A DNA stretch of 64,000 bases from Sulfurimonas sp. HSL-3221 (GCF_021044585.1 NZ_CP087998.1:1550001-1614000); one strand, 5' to 3'; counted from the first letter of the stretch, positions 1 to 8,964 are shown. Made by a program: numbers and translations. Notes: generated by a model from the letters alone, not told the origin.

Positions 1-85
1 GAAGGTCGGAATGGACGCACGCTCCCTGGCACTGCGCCACGCTTCCGTGCGGCGGAAGCATCCGGTGGATTAATATGATTTTTTG
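1..85 (+). other. Window edge, possible 3' end of an upstream gene
   Basis: Two plus-strand frames stay open from base 1 and stop at 71-73 and 76-78. Either could be the tail of a gene that begins outside the window, but too little is visible to choose. The stretch also contains a 7-bp stem (GCTTCCG/CGGAAGC). No function can be given. Confidence 0.2.
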
Positions 86-120
86 ATAATCACCTATCTG
101 CATCGAGTGATTATTTTTTA
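86..120 (+). terminator. Putative intrinsic terminator
   Basis: ATAATCAC (86-93) pairs with GTGATTAT (107-114) around a 13-base loop and is followed by a run of T. The stem is AT-rich and so only moderately stable. It would end transcription arriving from the left edge before the gene at 187. Confidence 0.4.
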
Positions 121-186
121 TCCATAGAACCGTCAACATTTCCCTCTGCCTTGTCGTACACTTCCGTATCTTATGCGGAGGTCATT

Positions 187-735
187 ATGGCATCAAAAGA
201 GAATTACATCCAAAACATCCGAAATGCACGGACCCATCAGCTGAAATGGGTCAACCAGATCAAGCTGATAGTCTCCGGGGTCAGCAGTGAAAAGGATGCG
301 GTGCCCGTCAACCAGTCCGACAGTGACTTCAGCCGATGGCTCTACGACGATGCGATGGTGTTTTCGACGTCCAACGCCAAAAGCGTCATTGACGAAATGA
401 TCGAGCTCCATACCAACTGCTACGACATCTATCTCAAGATCTATGCCACGCTCTTCGCCGGGAAATCGGGGGGATTGATGGGGGTGTTCGGTTCAAAAAA
501 AGCGAGTGCCAGTGACCTGAAACTCGCCCAGAACTACTACGAAGAGCTTCTGGCCGCCTCTGACAGCCTGCTCAAGCGGCTGCGGGCCTTCGAGAGCGTC
601 ATGCTCGCCACCCCGCAGACCAAGTTTGACGAACTGATCGTCGCCCCGACGCCTGAAGCACCCGCCGCGCCGAAACCCGAAACGACCGGGACAAAGCAGA
701 AACTCTACTTCCGCGGACAGCTTATCGAGGGGTAA
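187..735 (+). CDS. CZB-like domain protein
   Basis: A soluble 182-residue protein. The ATG at 187 is chosen because GCGGAG lies just upstream; the longer reading from 151 has no such site. Residues 10-140 resemble a helical chemoreceptor zinc-binding (CZB) bundle: His17 and Trp21 in HQLKW, a FSRWLYD segment at 48-54, and His75 in ELHTNCYD. The Cys usually found before the Trp-Leu/Tyr element is replaced by Asp/Ser, so zinc binding is doubtful. After a Pro/Ala-rich linker the protein ends in KLYFRGQLIEG, a possible short docking tail. It stands alone on this strand with convergent lipoprotein genes downstream. The family call is by motif only. Confidence 0.5.
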   Translation: MASKENYIQNIRNARTHQLKWVNQIKLIVSGVSSEKDAVPVNQSDSDFSRWLYDDAMVFSTSNAKSVIDEMIELHTNCYDIYLKIYATLFAGKSGGLMGVFGSKKASASDLKLAQNYYEELLAASDSLLKRLRAFESVMLATPQTKFDELIVAPTPEAPAAPKPETTGTKQKLYFRGQLIEG

Positions 736-743
736 GCCCCCGC

Positions 744-1121
744 CTAGTAATCCGTAAAAATGGTGTAGGTCGTCATGTCGCACGGCACCCATACACCCGT
801 TCGCTCGACGACGTACCCGTCCTCATACTCCACCCGAATATCGTAATTCTGGTCGCATTCGTAGATATCCACGACAAGATCGTCCCCCGGGTAAAGCACA
901 TCGGCGCCCAGCAGCTCCTCGCCCCAGCTCGAAGCCAGGGAGGGAGCGGCATAGGCATACCAGATGCTGCCCCAGGAGCTCTCATCGTTGTGGATCACGA
1001 GCGTCGCCGGCACATAGGGAAGATGGGAAGGGTTGTCCTCGACATAGATGAAACAGCCCGACAACAGCCACAGGGGCATCGCCAGTACCGCCAAGCGGAG
1101 CATCAGCTTACTGCGCTTCAT
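744..1121 (-). CDS. Small lipoprotein of unknown function
   Basis: A 125-residue protein starting at the ATG at 1121 (MKRSKLMLRL). It has a positively charged N-terminus, a hydrophobic stretch and a lipobox LLSGC, so it should be exported and lipid-anchored. The mature part is rich in Tyr, Asp and Glu, with three further Cys or Tyr clusters, and has no recognised domain. Its start overlaps the end of the upstream gene (1108-1359) by 14 bases, so the two are probably co-transcribed and translationally coupled. A longer reading from 1307 would only shadow the upstream gene and is rejected. Confidence 0.6.
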   Translation of the reverse strand: MKRSKLMLRLAVLAMPLWLLSGCFIYVEDNPSHLPYVPATLVIHNDESSWGSIWYAYAAPSLASSWGEELLGADVLYPGDDLVVDIYECDQNYDIRVEYEDGYVVERTGVWVPCDMTTYTIFTDY

Positions 1122-1359
1122 CGGACACCTCCGGCTTTGGGAGATAGAAGATGTTGGGCAGTTCGCGGTCATGCAGCTTGCCGAAATCTTTCGCCGGTTT
1201 GACACCCGCCGGGACGGCTTCGGGCTTCGCCACGGCCTCGGGGTGGGCGTGAAGCCGGACGATCTCGCGCACCTGGGGCGGCTGCGGCGCCAGCGGCGCG
1301 GCGGCATAAAGGGTCGCCGCAGCGAGGGCCGCAGCGCTCCATGGAATAAATTGTTTCAT
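1108..1359 (-). CDS. Small exported protein of unknown function
   Basis: An 83-residue protein beginning MKQFIPWSAAALAAATLYA at the ATG at 1359, with AAAGGAGC just upstream. The first 22 residues form a signal peptide or membrane anchor. The rest is Pro/Ala/Glu-rich (PQPPQ, KPEAVPAG) and low in complexity, with no recognisable domain. It is the first gene of a two-gene unit with the lipoprotein at 744-1121, which suggests both act in the envelope. Existence is supported by the ribosome binding site and the coupling. Confidence 0.55.
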   Translation of the reverse strand: MKQFIPWSAAALAAATLYAAAPLAPQPPQVREIVRLHAHPEAVAKPEAVPAGVKPAKDFGKLHDRELPNIFYLPKPEVSDEAQ

Positions 1360-1474
1360 AATCGCTCCTTTATCTTTTTGAGAGTATCTCATACAATCAT
1401 GAAGCGAATGTGAAGCCCGCAGGAACGGCAGATGCATCCGTTCAGGCACTATATCTACGTGTAAGGAATCCGCT

Positions 1475-1711
1475 ATGGAATACCATGTCATCATCGAAAA
1501 ACTTTGCAGTTGCGCCAAGAAAAAAGGGCTGGACCAGATCGTCACCTACGACAATAAAGAGAGCGCAAAAAGCGCGGCGGACGCCCAGCTGTCGCTCATG
1601 AAAAACAGCTTCTGCGGCAAGCACCACTTCGACGTGACCGAAGTGGATGACCACTTTGTCATCGGGATGCTTCAGGGCGGCTGCGGCTGCGGCACCCACG
1701 AGCACCACTAA
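1475..1711 (+). CDS. Small CxC/CGKH-family protein (paralogue 1)
   Basis: A 78-residue protein starting at the ATG at 1475 with AAGGA upstream. It belongs to a small family with two more members in this window (28924-29136 and 32330-32569). The shared pattern is YHVxxEKxCxCAK near the N-terminus, QI at about residue 21, NSFCGKHxFxV in the middle and a FVI strand near the end. The Cys-x-Cys pair, the later Cys and the His in CGKH look like a conserved metal or redox site. This copy alone adds a C-terminal GGCGCGTHEHH tail, a second likely metal ligand cluster. No known family name is recognised. Confidence 0.7.
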   Translation: MEYHVIIEKLCSCAKKKGLDQIVTYDNKESAKSAADAQLSLMKNSFCGKHHFDVTEVDDHFVIGMLQGGCGCGTHEHH

Positions 1712-1723
1712 GGCGTCTGTGCC

Positions 1724-2137
1724 TCAGTGCTGCACGCGCAGGAACACCTGAAAAAAGGGTAAAACCTCCAGATCCTCCGGATCGATACTGACCCTGCCGT
1801 CATCAGCGACGCTGGCGATGATCTCCACCATCTTATCCTCGCTGTGAAAACTGAGCAGTGCCGCATCCTCGCTCTTCTCCTCCAACAGTCCCAGTCCCGT
1901 ACTTCGTACCAGATCGCGCAGCGCCTCCGCCGAATCGAAAACGGCGGCGGTAATCGCCGTCAGAAAGGCGGCAAAGGGTTCGCAGCGTACTTCGCAAAGC
2001 AGGCAATCCTTTTCCGAACGGCTGATGCCGCGGTTCTCAAACTGGATAAAGTCGTATTGTTGCAGGACGTCAAGATCCTCCATGGATATCTCGCGCGAAG
2101 CGTACACGGATTTGAGTGCATTGAACGTTGATAACAT
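1724..2137 (-). CDS. Hypothetical protein, 137 aa
   Basis: Begins MLSTFNALKSVYASREI at the ATG at 2137, which has GAGGTAACG directly upstream; the longer frame to 2206 lacks a ribosome site. The protein is acidic and probably cytoplasmic, with a CLLCEVRCE motif (three Cys in nine residues) near residue 50 that could bind a metal. It has no membrane segment and no family that I recognise. It diverges from the hemerythrin gene at 2263, leaving 125 bases for both promoters. Confidence 0.55.
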   Translation of the reverse strand: MLSTFNALKSVYASREISMEDLDVLQQYDFIQFENRGISRSEKDCLLCEVRCEPFAAFLTAITAAVFDSAEALRDLVRSTGLGLLEEKSEDAALLSFHSEDKMVEIIASVADDGRVSIDPEDLEVLPFFQVFLRVQH

Positions 2138-2262
2138 CGTTACCTCCTCTCGCCCAGTGGCGGGCGTGTCGCTCTGTGACTGCATATTCCGTGCGATGGC
2201 GGGCATCGTATGAAAGTTGCACTCGTCTCGCCAACGCCCCGGGCGTACCGAAGGAGACAGCG

Positions 2263-2649
2263 ATGGAAGAACTGACGCTCGGCGTCGCGACGATGGATGA
2301 AACCCACGCGGACTTTCTTCGTCAGCTCGATGCCGTTAAACAGGCGACGGGAAACGCCTTCATAGAGGGATTTTCCGCCCTTGTCGAGCATACGGAGACG
2401 CACTTCGCCATGGAAGAGGAGATGATGCGTTCGCTCGCTTTTTACGGCCTGCAGGAGCACCTGGACGAACACGAGACCCTGCTCTCGGAGATGCGCTACT
2501 TCCTGCAGAAGGCACGTAAGCTCCCCCCCTTCGGACGCTCCTATATCGACGACTACGCCTATGAGAAGTTCCGGCGCCATATCATCAACATCGACTCCCA
2601 GCTGGCGATGTTTCTCAAAAGCCTCGAAACGGAGGCGGCACATGGCTGA
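2263..2649 (+). CDS. Bacteriohemerythrin
   Basis: A 128-residue single-domain hemerythrin, an O2-binding di-iron four-helix bundle. The ligand pattern is visible in order: HADFLRQLD, HTETHFAMEEEMM (His-x3-His-x3-Glu style), EHLDEHETLL and RRHIINID. The ATG at 2263 follows AAGGAGACAGCG. In microaerophiles such proteins buffer or sense oxygen, which would suit an organism that also fixes nitrogen; that link is inference. The stop overlaps the start of the following aldo/keto reductase by eight bases, so they are co-translated. Confidence 0.85.
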   Translation: MEELTLGVATMDETHADFLRQLDAVKQATGNAFIEGFSALVEHTETHFAMEEEMMRSLAFYGLQEHLDEHETLLSEMRYFLQKARKLPPFGRSYIDDYAYEKFRRHIINIDSQLAMFLKSLETEAAHG

Positions 2650-3487
2650 GACCCTTCCCACACGCGCCGCCGTGCAGATGCCGGCGCTGATCTACGGTAC
2701 AGCCTGGAAGAAGGAGCAGACCGCGCCTCTCGTCGAAGCGGCGCTGCGCTGCGGCTTCCGGGGGATCGATACGGCCTGCCAGCCCCGCCACTACCACGAG
2801 GCCGGCGTCGGCGAGGCCCTGGAGAAGATGCGCGGCGAAGGGCTCGAGCGCGAAGCAGTCTTTCTGCAGACGAAATTCACCCCCGTCGACGGACAGGACC
2901 CGGAGAACACCCCCTACGATCGCAACGCCCCGCTCCCCGAGCAGGTAGCGCAGTCGTTCCGCGTCTCCCTGGACAATCTCCGCACCGGGTATGTCGATTC
3001 GTACGTCCTGCACTCGCCCCTCTTCCCGTTTGCGCGCCTCCTCTCCGTCTGGCGGGCGATGGAAACGATCGCCGCGGACGGCAGTGCGCGGCAGCTGGGA
3101 ATCAGCAACTGCTACGAACTGCGTACCCTGCAGCGGCTCTTCGACGAAGCGGAAATCAAACCGGCCGTGCTGCAGAACCGCTTCTATGCCGATTCCGGGT
3201 ACGACGTCGAGCTGCGCGCCTTCTGCGATGCCAACGGCATCCGCTACCAGAGTTTCTGGAGCCTGACCGCCAACCCCCACCTGCTCGGGAGCGAACCGGT
3301 CATCCGCGCGGCAATGGCGCGCCGTGTCGGCACGCCGCAGATCTTTTACGCCTATCTGATCGCCAAAGGGATCACTCCCCTGGACGGCACCACCTCGTCG
3401 GTGCATATGCAAGAGGACCTGCACGTCACGGATATCCGCCTGGCACCCGAGGAGATCGCGGCGATCGACCGCCTGCTTCTCTCCTGA
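2642..3487 (+). CDS. Aldo/keto reductase
   Basis: A 281-residue NADPH-dependent oxidoreductase of the AKR superfamily. The (beta/alpha)8 signature elements are visible: GIDTACQPRHYHEAGVGEAL with the Asp and Tyr of the catalytic tetrad, the Lys in LQTKF and the His in YVLHSP. The C-terminal part, with its run of helices around a GTTSS element, binds cofactor. The start at 2642 lies inside the end of the hemerythrin gene (ATG overlapping by eight bases), so translation is coupled. The substrate cannot be inferred. Confidence 0.85.
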   Translation: MAETLPTRAAVQMPALIYGTAWKKEQTAPLVEAALRCGFRGIDTACQPRHYHEAGVGEALEKMRGEGLEREAVFLQTKFTPVDGQDPENTPYDRNAPLPEQVAQSFRVSLDNLRTGYVDSYVLHSPLFPFARLLSVWRAMETIAADGSARQLGISNCYELRTLQRLFDEAEIKPAVLQNRFYADSGYDVELRAFCDANGIRYQSFWSLTANPHLLGSEPVIRAAMARRVGTPQIFYAYLIAKGITPLDGTTSSVHMQEDLHVTDIRLAPEEIAAIDRLLLS

Positions 3488-3843
3488 CGCACCGCACCCT
3501 TTCGCGCAGGGATTTTCAATAATAGACAGCACCTGAATTCAATTGATTAAAAGTTGATCATTTTGTTGTTCATGCTGTTTCCAAAATGTCCTATACTGTT
3601 CTTACCCGTAAAAGGGTAAGCATTCCGATGCGATTGATTTGTAAAGGCTCTCTTTGAGAGCCGCCATTACGTTTTTGTTCTTCTACTCCCTTGCATTCGC
3701 GGTGCTGCTGTCACCGCGAACCTTTCTCAAAAAAACATTTACAACTGAAACTGCATAGAAAATTTGGCATAAAACGGCAGGAGAGTGTGCCGACCGCAGC
3801 GGCCGTCACGGGGAAGGAAACGCTGGGTTATGAAGCGATGCGG
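3488..3843. other. 356-bp gene-free region with three hairpins
   Basis: No convincing coding sequence. Going rightwards it holds a TATACT box (3592-3597) and three perfect stems: CTTACCC/GGGTAAG (3601-3620), GGCTCTC/GAGAGCC (3646-3662) and TTCGCGGTG/CACCGCGAA (3696-3720). The box lies about seven bases before the first stem, so a short structured RNA transcribed rightwards is possible. It lies between the convergent ends of the aldo/keto reductase and galU, where little structure is needed beyond terminators. Confidence 0.4.
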
Positions 3844-4695
3844 CTACTTCTTTGCCGCTTTCGCCTCCGCTTTCTTCTCAAGATCGTAGAAGTAGTTCGT
3901 CGCCTCGACGAAACCGTCGACGCTTCCGCAGTCGAACCGCTTGCCCTTGAACCTGTAGCCGAGAACCATCCCCTTTTTCGCCTGGGTCAGCAGGGCATCG
4001 GTGATCTGCAGCTCGCCGTTTTTGCCCGGCTTGGTGTTTTTGATCACATCGAAGATATCCGGTGTCAGGATATAGCGGCCGATAATGGCGAGGTTGGATG
4101 GGGCTTTGTCGTTATCGGGTTTTTCCACCATGTCGTCGACCATGAAAACACCGTCCTCGATCTCGCGGCCGGCGATGACGCCATATTTGTAAACCTGGTC
4201 TTTCGGGACTTCCATAATGGCGACGATGCAGCACTTGTACTTGTTGTAGAGGTCCACCATCTGCTTGAGCACCCCGTCACCCGCCGGGTTGATACAGAGG
4301 TCGTCGGCGAGAATGACGGCAAAGGGGTCGCTCTCGCCGACAAGGACTTTCCCCTTGTAGATGGCGTCGCCAAGCCCCTTCATCTCGTTCTGGCGCGTGT
4401 AGGTGAAGGTGCAGTTGTCGATCAGGCGTCGGATATCTTTGAGCAGCGACTCTTTCGAGGAGCCCTTGATCTGGTGTTCAAGCTCATAGCTGATGTCGAA
4501 GTGGTCGGTGATGGCGCGCTTGCCGCGGCCGGTGATGACGGCCATGACGTCGCAGCCGGCCTCGTTGGCCTCTTCAACCCCATACTGGATCAGCGGCTTT
4601 GTCAGGATCGGCAGCATCTCTTTGGGCATCGCCTTGGTCGCGGGAAGAAACCGTGTGCCGTATCCGGCCGCGGGAAATAGACATTTTGTAATCAT
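3844..4695 (-). CDS. galU: UTP-glucose-1-phosphate uridylyltransferase
   Basis: A 283-residue GalU that makes UDP-glucose from UTP and glucose 1-phosphate. The nucleotide-binding signature FPAAGYGTRFLPATKAMPKE is at residues 7-26, and further conserved elements include KPLIQYGVEEA, ILADD and VEKP. The C-terminus ends in a Lys/Ala-rich tail. It is the last gene of a five-gene minus-strand operon: its ATG overlaps the stop of the GH13 gene (ATGA). Here it probably supplies the nucleotide sugar for the glucosyltransferase three genes upstream. Confidence 0.95.
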   Translation of the reverse strand: MITKCLFPAAGYGTRFLPATKAMPKEMLPILTKPLIQYGVEEANEAGCDVMAVITGRGKRAITDHFDISYELEHQIKGSSKESLLKDIRRLIDNCTFTYTRQNEMKGLGDAIYKGKVLVGESDPFAVILADDLCINPAGDGVLKQMVDLYNKYKCCIVAIMEVPKDQVYKYGVIAGREIEDGVFMVDDMVEKPDNDKAPSNLAIIGRYILTPDIFDVIKNTKPGKNGELQITDALLTQAKKGMVLGYRFKGKRFDCGSVDGFVEATNYFYDLEKKAEAKAAKK

Positions 4696-6467
4696 TCAAA
4701 CTCCTTTTCATTGATGATGGGCAACACGCTGTTGCAGCACGCTTCGAACGCCTCGACATCGATGCGGCATTTTATCCACATCACGCCGTAACCTTCAATC
4801 TGCAGCGTTTCAGAGGTTACATGGATGTTACCGATGCACTCCGTTGCGGCGAGTTCGATGTAATCGGGCAGACGGAAATTCACCGTCTCATTGCTGAAGT
4901 TATGCACGGCCAGCATATGGCTGTCCATTTCGCGGCTCTCGCGCTGGAGGCAGAAGAGCGAGGGGTGCAGATTCAGGAATACAAAGGGACCGAAGGGGTC
5001 GAAGGCCGTCTCGTTGATCCGGATGGAAAGCAGCCGCTTGTACGCCAGATAGACCCGCCGCTCCAGGCTCCCCTCCTTCTGCAGCTGTTCATCAAGCCAG
5101 TTGGAGTTGAATTTCTCGCGGTTGATGGAGCGGTTTATTCCCGTCATTTTGACACCATCGAGATAGTTGCGCGAGCCGAACAGCGAATGGAAGTAGATTC
5201 CCGGCACCCCCGGCATGGCCAGGGCCACGGCCTGGGTTAAAAGCATCCGTTTGGCCCGGACGGCGTCATCCTCCTCGGGCGACGTCAGCAGGTCGATGTA
5301 GCTGCAGTTGAGCTCGTAGGGGCTCTCCGTGCCGTCGGCATTCGCCCGGTAGGAGACAAGTCCCCCCGAATGTTTGGCGGCCGCTTCGAGGACCCCGATC
5401 TCGCTCTCGCTAAGGATTTCGCTCACGGGCCGCAGCCCCACCCCGTCGTGCGACGCGGTAAAGTTGAAGAAACAGACCTTGTCGCTGGGCAGCTTCAGCG
5501 TCCGTGCCCAGGAGAGCAGTTTGGTCGGGTTCCCCGTCAGCACCGCGTGCGCCAGCAGCGGGGGCAGCGCAAAGTTGTAGACCATCTGCGCCTCGTCATC
5601 CCCGCTGCCGAAATAGGAGACGTTCTCCTGGTGCGGGACGTTCGTTTCGGTGATGATGATGACCTCTGGCGCGACCTTGTGCAGCACCTCCCGCATCAGC
5701 TGGATCAGTTCGTGGGTCTGCTCCAGGTGAACGCAGGGGGTCCCGATCTCCTTCCAGACGAAGGCGATGGCGTCCAGGCGCAGCAGCGTCGCCCCCTTTT
5801 CGATGTAGAAGAAGAGCGCATCGAGCACCGCCAGCAGCACCTTGTAGTTGGCGTAGTTGAGATCAACCTGGTCCCGACTGAAGGTCGTCCAGATATAGCG
5901 GATGCGTCCCTCGGCATCTTTGAACTCGTGCAGCAGCGGCGAGGTCCGGGGACGCACGACCTGGCTCAGGTCCAGCGTGGGGTCGGCATCGATGAAAAAG
6001 TCGGCGTAGGCGTGATCGCCCTCGAGATACTTTTTGAACCAGTTCGAGAACTGGGAGACGTGGTTGATGACCGCGTCGAACATCAGGCGAAAGTGGGTAC
6101 CGAGCAGCTCCACTTCCCCCCAGGAGCCGCAGTGCGGGTCGACCGCCTTGTAATCGACGACGGAGAAACCGTCATCGGAGGAGTAGGGATAAAACGGCAG
6201 CAGGTGGACCGAATTGACCAGGCCGTCGATATGCGAAAAGAGAAAGTCGTTGAGCTCTTTGAGCGGCGGTTCGGGCGGGCTCTGCACCTGGTCGCCGTAG
6301 GTGATGAGAATGGCGTCTTTCTCGCTGAGCTGATAGGGATGGGAATCGATCCGCTCGCGGTAGGTGTTGATCAGCTCCCGTATGCCCGTGTAGGCTTCGT
6401 CCGCGTCGTCAGAGCTGTAAAGGACCGACAGACGCTCCCGTATGGAGTGCGGTTCATACTGGATCAT
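4692..6467 (-). CDS. GH13_18 sugar phosphorylase, probably acting on glucosylglycerate
   Basis: A 591-residue alpha-amylase-fold enzyme of the sucrose phosphorylase group. The catalytic triad is visible: nucleophile Asp232 in LLRLDAIAF, acid/base Glu274 in IITETN and Asp341 in ASHDGVGLRP. HLLPFYPYSSDDGFSVVDY near residue 90 is typical of this subfamily. Such enzymes split an alpha-glucoside with phosphate to give glucose 1-phosphate. Members act on sucrose, glucosylglycerol or glucosylglycerate. The neighbouring glycerate kinase and glucosyl-phosphoglycerate genes favour glucosylglycerate; this substrate is inferred from context, not read from the protein. It sits three bases after the glycosyltransferase and overlaps galU by four. 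Confidence 0.8.
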   Translation of the reverse strand: MIQYEPHSIRERLSVLYSSDDADEAYTGIRELINTYRERIDSHPYQLSEKDAILITYGDQVQSPPEPPLKELNDFLFSHIDGLVNSVHLLPFYPYSSDDGFSVVDYKAVDPHCGSWGEVELLGTHFRLMFDAVINHVSQFSNWFKKYLEGDHAYADFFIDADPTLDLSQVVRPRTSPLLHEFKDAEGRIRYIWTTFSRDQVDLNYANYKVLLAVLDALFFYIEKGATLLRLDAIAFVWKEIGTPCVHLEQTHELIQLMREVLHKVAPEVIIITETNVPHQENVSYFGSGDDEAQMVYNFALPPLLAHAVLTGNPTKLLSWARTLKLPSDKVCFFNFTASHDGVGLRPVSEILSESEIGVLEAAAKHSGGLVSYRANADGTESPYELNCSYIDLLTSPEEDDAVRAKRMLLTQAVALAMPGVPGIYFHSLFGSRNYLDGVKMTGINRSINREKFNSNWLDEQLQKEGSLERRVYLAYKRLLSIRINETAFDPFGPFVFLNLHPSLFCLQRESREMDSHMLAVHNFSNETVNFRLPDYIELAATECIGNIHVTSETLQIEGYGVMWIKCRIDVEAFEACCNSVLPIINEKEFE

Positions 6468-6470
6468 CCG

Positions 6471-7688
6471 CTACGCCTCCTGCGCATCCAACGCGACGGC
6501 ACGGGCGAATTTTTCCGAGAACTCCGGCAGGACCGAACGGACGGTAATCCACGGGGACATCGACGGCACTCCCAGCGGGTTCTCGAAGAACTCACTGGCC
6601 GCCTCCTCGATGGCGTCCTGGAAGGCTTCGACGGCGCCGATCTCCTTCTCGCGGTTGTATTCGAGGCCGTTGAGCTTGGAGAGGGCCACGTACTTGGAGA
6701 TCTCGAAACGCGACTCCTGGAAGTAGGTCGCCAGCAGGGTCTTGAAGTGCGACTCCGTGAAGACGATCCCCTCCTGCGCCATCACGCGGAAGAGCGCCTT
6801 GGCGATGTCGCCGGCCATTTTGTAGACGCCGCCGCCTTCGGTCTTGTTGCCGAGGTCCTGGTGTTTGTGCTCGTAGGTATCCATGATCTCCGTCTGGCAG
6901 ATACGGCGGTTGGAGGTGTTCTTGTAGACCTCGCTGAGCGTCGAGACCTCCAGGCCCCAGGTCGGCGAAATGGCGATACCTCGCCCCAGCGAACGGATAA
7001 AGGCGAACTCCCCCGAAAGCGCGTAGCGGAAGCTGTCCATGTATTCGAGGTAGCGGTTCTTGCCCATCACCTTCTCCAGCGCATGGATCAGCGGGGTGTA
7101 GAAGAGGCGCGTGACCCTGCCGTGCAGCTTGTTCGTCACCCGGGAGTAGTACCCTTTGTTGAACTCGTAGTCCAGGGCCGGGTGGACGATGGGGTAGAAA
7201 AGGCGGGCGACGATCTCGCGCGAGTAGTTGACGATGTCGCAGTCATGCAGGGCGAAGGCGTAGTTCTCCTCCCCCGTCAGGCCGTAGCCGATCATCGTCC
7301 AGACGTTACGCCCCTTGCCAGGGTCTTTCAGGCAGGGGAAGCCTTCGCGGGTCAGCTCCGCGTAAAGCTCCTGGATGCGCGGGCCGTCGTTCCAGAGGAC
7401 GTCCACTTCGCAGGGGAGCTGCACCATCAGTTTCTTCACCTCGAGGAACTGCTCGTGGGTCGCGCGGTCAAGTCCAAGGATGATGCGGTGCAGGTAGCGG
7501 ACATGCTTCAGCTCCTCGATGATCGTATGCATCGCCGGCGTTTCAAACTCGCTGTAGAGCGCGGGCAGCAGCAGGACCATCTTGCGGCGTTCGGACATGT
7601 GTTCCAGGTCCTTTTCCATCTCCTCGAGACTTCTATCCCCTACCCGTTGCAGTGACGTGATCACCCCGTTTTGAAAAAAGTCAGCCAT
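6471..7688 (-). CDS. Glucosyl-3-phosphoglycerate synthase-like glycosyltransferase (GT81)
   Basis: A 405-residue GT-A-fold glycosyltransferase. The metal-binding DxD-type motif is HDCD at 148-151, with the donor-binding GKGRN at 124-128 and YSRE after it. Overall length and motifs match the GpgS/MpgS-related GT81 family, which transfers glucose from an NDP-glucose to 3-phosphoglycerate. With the phosphatase two genes upstream it would yield glucosylglycerate, an osmolyte that also accumulates under nitrogen limitation in some bacteria. A mannosyl donor cannot be excluded. The start at 7688 overlaps the end of the glycerate kinase by eight bases. Confidence 0.75.
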   Translation of the reverse strand: MADFFQNGVITSLQRVGDRSLEEMEKDLEHMSERRKMVLLLPALYSEFETPAMHTIIEELKHVRYLHRIILGLDRATHEQFLEVKKLMVQLPCEVDVLWNDGPRIQELYAELTREGFPCLKDPGKGRNVWTMIGYGLTGEENYAFALHDCDIVNYSREIVARLFYPIVHPALDYEFNKGYYSRVTNKLHGRVTRLFYTPLIHALEKVMGKNRYLEYMDSFRYALSGEFAFIRSLGRGIAISPTWGLEVSTLSEVYKNTSNRRICQTEIMDTYEHKHQDLGNKTEGGGVYKMAGDIAKALFRVMAQEGIVFTESHFKTLLATYFQESRFEISKYVALSKLNGLEYNREKEIGAVEAFQDAIEEAASEFFENPLGVPSMSPWITVRSVLPEFSEKFARAVALDAQEA

Positions 7689-8964
7689 TATCCTCTCCTT
7701 TGTAAGCTAATACCACATCCATGACGTTGGTCCCCGTGTAGCCGGTCTCGATCAGGGCCTCTTTGCCTGCGAAGAACGTGTTGGAGTCGAAACGCGCCAG
7801 GGCGTCGTCGATCTCCGCGATGCTGCAGCGCCGGAATAGCGCATCGGAAATGCGCGCCCCCGCCGCATCCGAATTGCCGTCGATCCCGTCCGTGCCTGCA
7901 CAAATGATATCGTAACTGCACTCCGTCCCCAAATGCCGGAGGCAGAGCAGCGCGAAATGCTGGTTCCGACCGCCCCGACCGCCGCCGGAGACCGTGACCG
8001 TCGTTTCGCCCCCCTGCAGCAGAAGCGTTCCCGGCGGCAGCGATTTGAAACGGCGGCAGAACGCCTCCGCCGCCTCGGCGACATCCCCCTCGATGGGAGT
8101 TTCGACCACCCGCACGTCGCGTCCGTATTCCACGCCGCAGGCCGCCGCGGCCTCCAGGGCCTGCTTGTTGCTGCCGATCAGCAGATGTTTCACCGTCGGG
8201 AGGGGAAGCGTCGGTGTTTCGGGAACGCCCCCCTTTTCCCCCTTCGTCAGTACCTCGCGCACCGTCTCGGGCAGCCTTTCCATCAGCCCCCTGCCCCGCA
8301 GCAGCGCCGTCACGTCGGCGTAGGTGCTCCGGTCACAGTACAGCGGTGCGGAGCCGATCGTTTCCAGATCGTCCCCGATGACGTCGGAGACGACCAGGAC
8401 AAGCACCGTCGCCCTAGTCATCTGCGCCAGCCGTCCCCCCTTGATCATGGAGAGGTGCTTGCGCACGCTGTTCGTCTCTTCGATGCTGCAGCCGTTTTCC
8501 AGCAGCAGACGGGTCGTCTCCGCCATCGCCGCCAGGGTGACTGGGGGCAGCGGTTTTTCGATCAGCGCGGAGGTGCCGCCGCTGAGCAGGAAAAGGATCA
8601 GGTCCCTTTCGCCCGCCCTGGCGAACTGTTCCATCAGCCGCTCGGCCGCTTCGACGCTTTCTTCGGAGGGGAGGGGATGGGTACTGTGGACGTAGGTGCA
8701 GTAGCCGAGCGGACGTTCCGCTTCGGGGGTGACGATGACCCCGCCGGCGATCCGCTCCCCCAAAATGGCTTCGCATGCCTCGGCCATCGGCAGCGCGGCC
8801 TTGCCCGCGCCGCAGAGATAGAGGTTGCCGTAGCGCTCCAGGTCCAGCTGCTCGCCGCCGACGGAAAGCACCCCGTCGTGAAGCCGCATCCGGCCCGGCA
8901 GCATACGCTGGGGCATCACCGCGTCAACCGCCGCTCCGAAGAGGGATTCCAGTTCAGGCAACAC
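7681..8964 (-). CDS. Glycerate 2-kinase (MOFRL family)
   Basis: A 427-residue protein of the GckA/TtuD type that phosphorylates glycerate to 2-phosphoglycerate. Visible elements are GAGKA at 52-56, LSGGTSAL at 127-134, NSVRKHLSMIKGGRLA at 165-180, the GGETTVTV and GRGGRNQ loops and the C-terminal TDGIDGNSDAAGA of the MOFRL domain. The start is a GTG at 8964 with GGAGA upstream, overlapping the phosphatase gene by 11 bases. In this operon it would return the glycerate freed by the GH13_18 phosphorylase to glycolysis. Confidence 0.9.
   Translation of the reverse strand: MLPELESLFGAAVDAVMPQRMLPGRMRLHDGVLSVGGEQLDLERYGNLYLCGAGKAALPMAEACEAILGERIAGGVIVTPEAERPLGYCTYVHSTHPLPSEESVEAAERLMEQFARAGERDLILFLLSGGTSALIEKPLPPVTLAAMAETTRLLLENGCSIEETNSVRKHLSMIKGGRLAQMTRATVLVLVVSDVIGDDLETIGSAPLYCDRSTYADVTALLRGRGLMERLPETVREVLTKGEKGGVPETPTLPLPTVKHLLIGSNKQALEAAAACGVEYGRDVRVVETPIEGDVAEAAEAFCRRFKSLPPGTLLLQGGETTVTVSGGGRGGRNQHFALLCLRHLGTECSYDIICAGTDGIDGNSDAAGARISDALFRRCSIAEIDDALARFDSNTFFAGKEALIETGYTGTNVMDVVLAYKGEDNG

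Noticed and set aside
5370-7655. A 761-codon open frame on the plus strand
   Set aside because: It is opposite the GH13 and GT81 genes, which have clear motifs and coupling.
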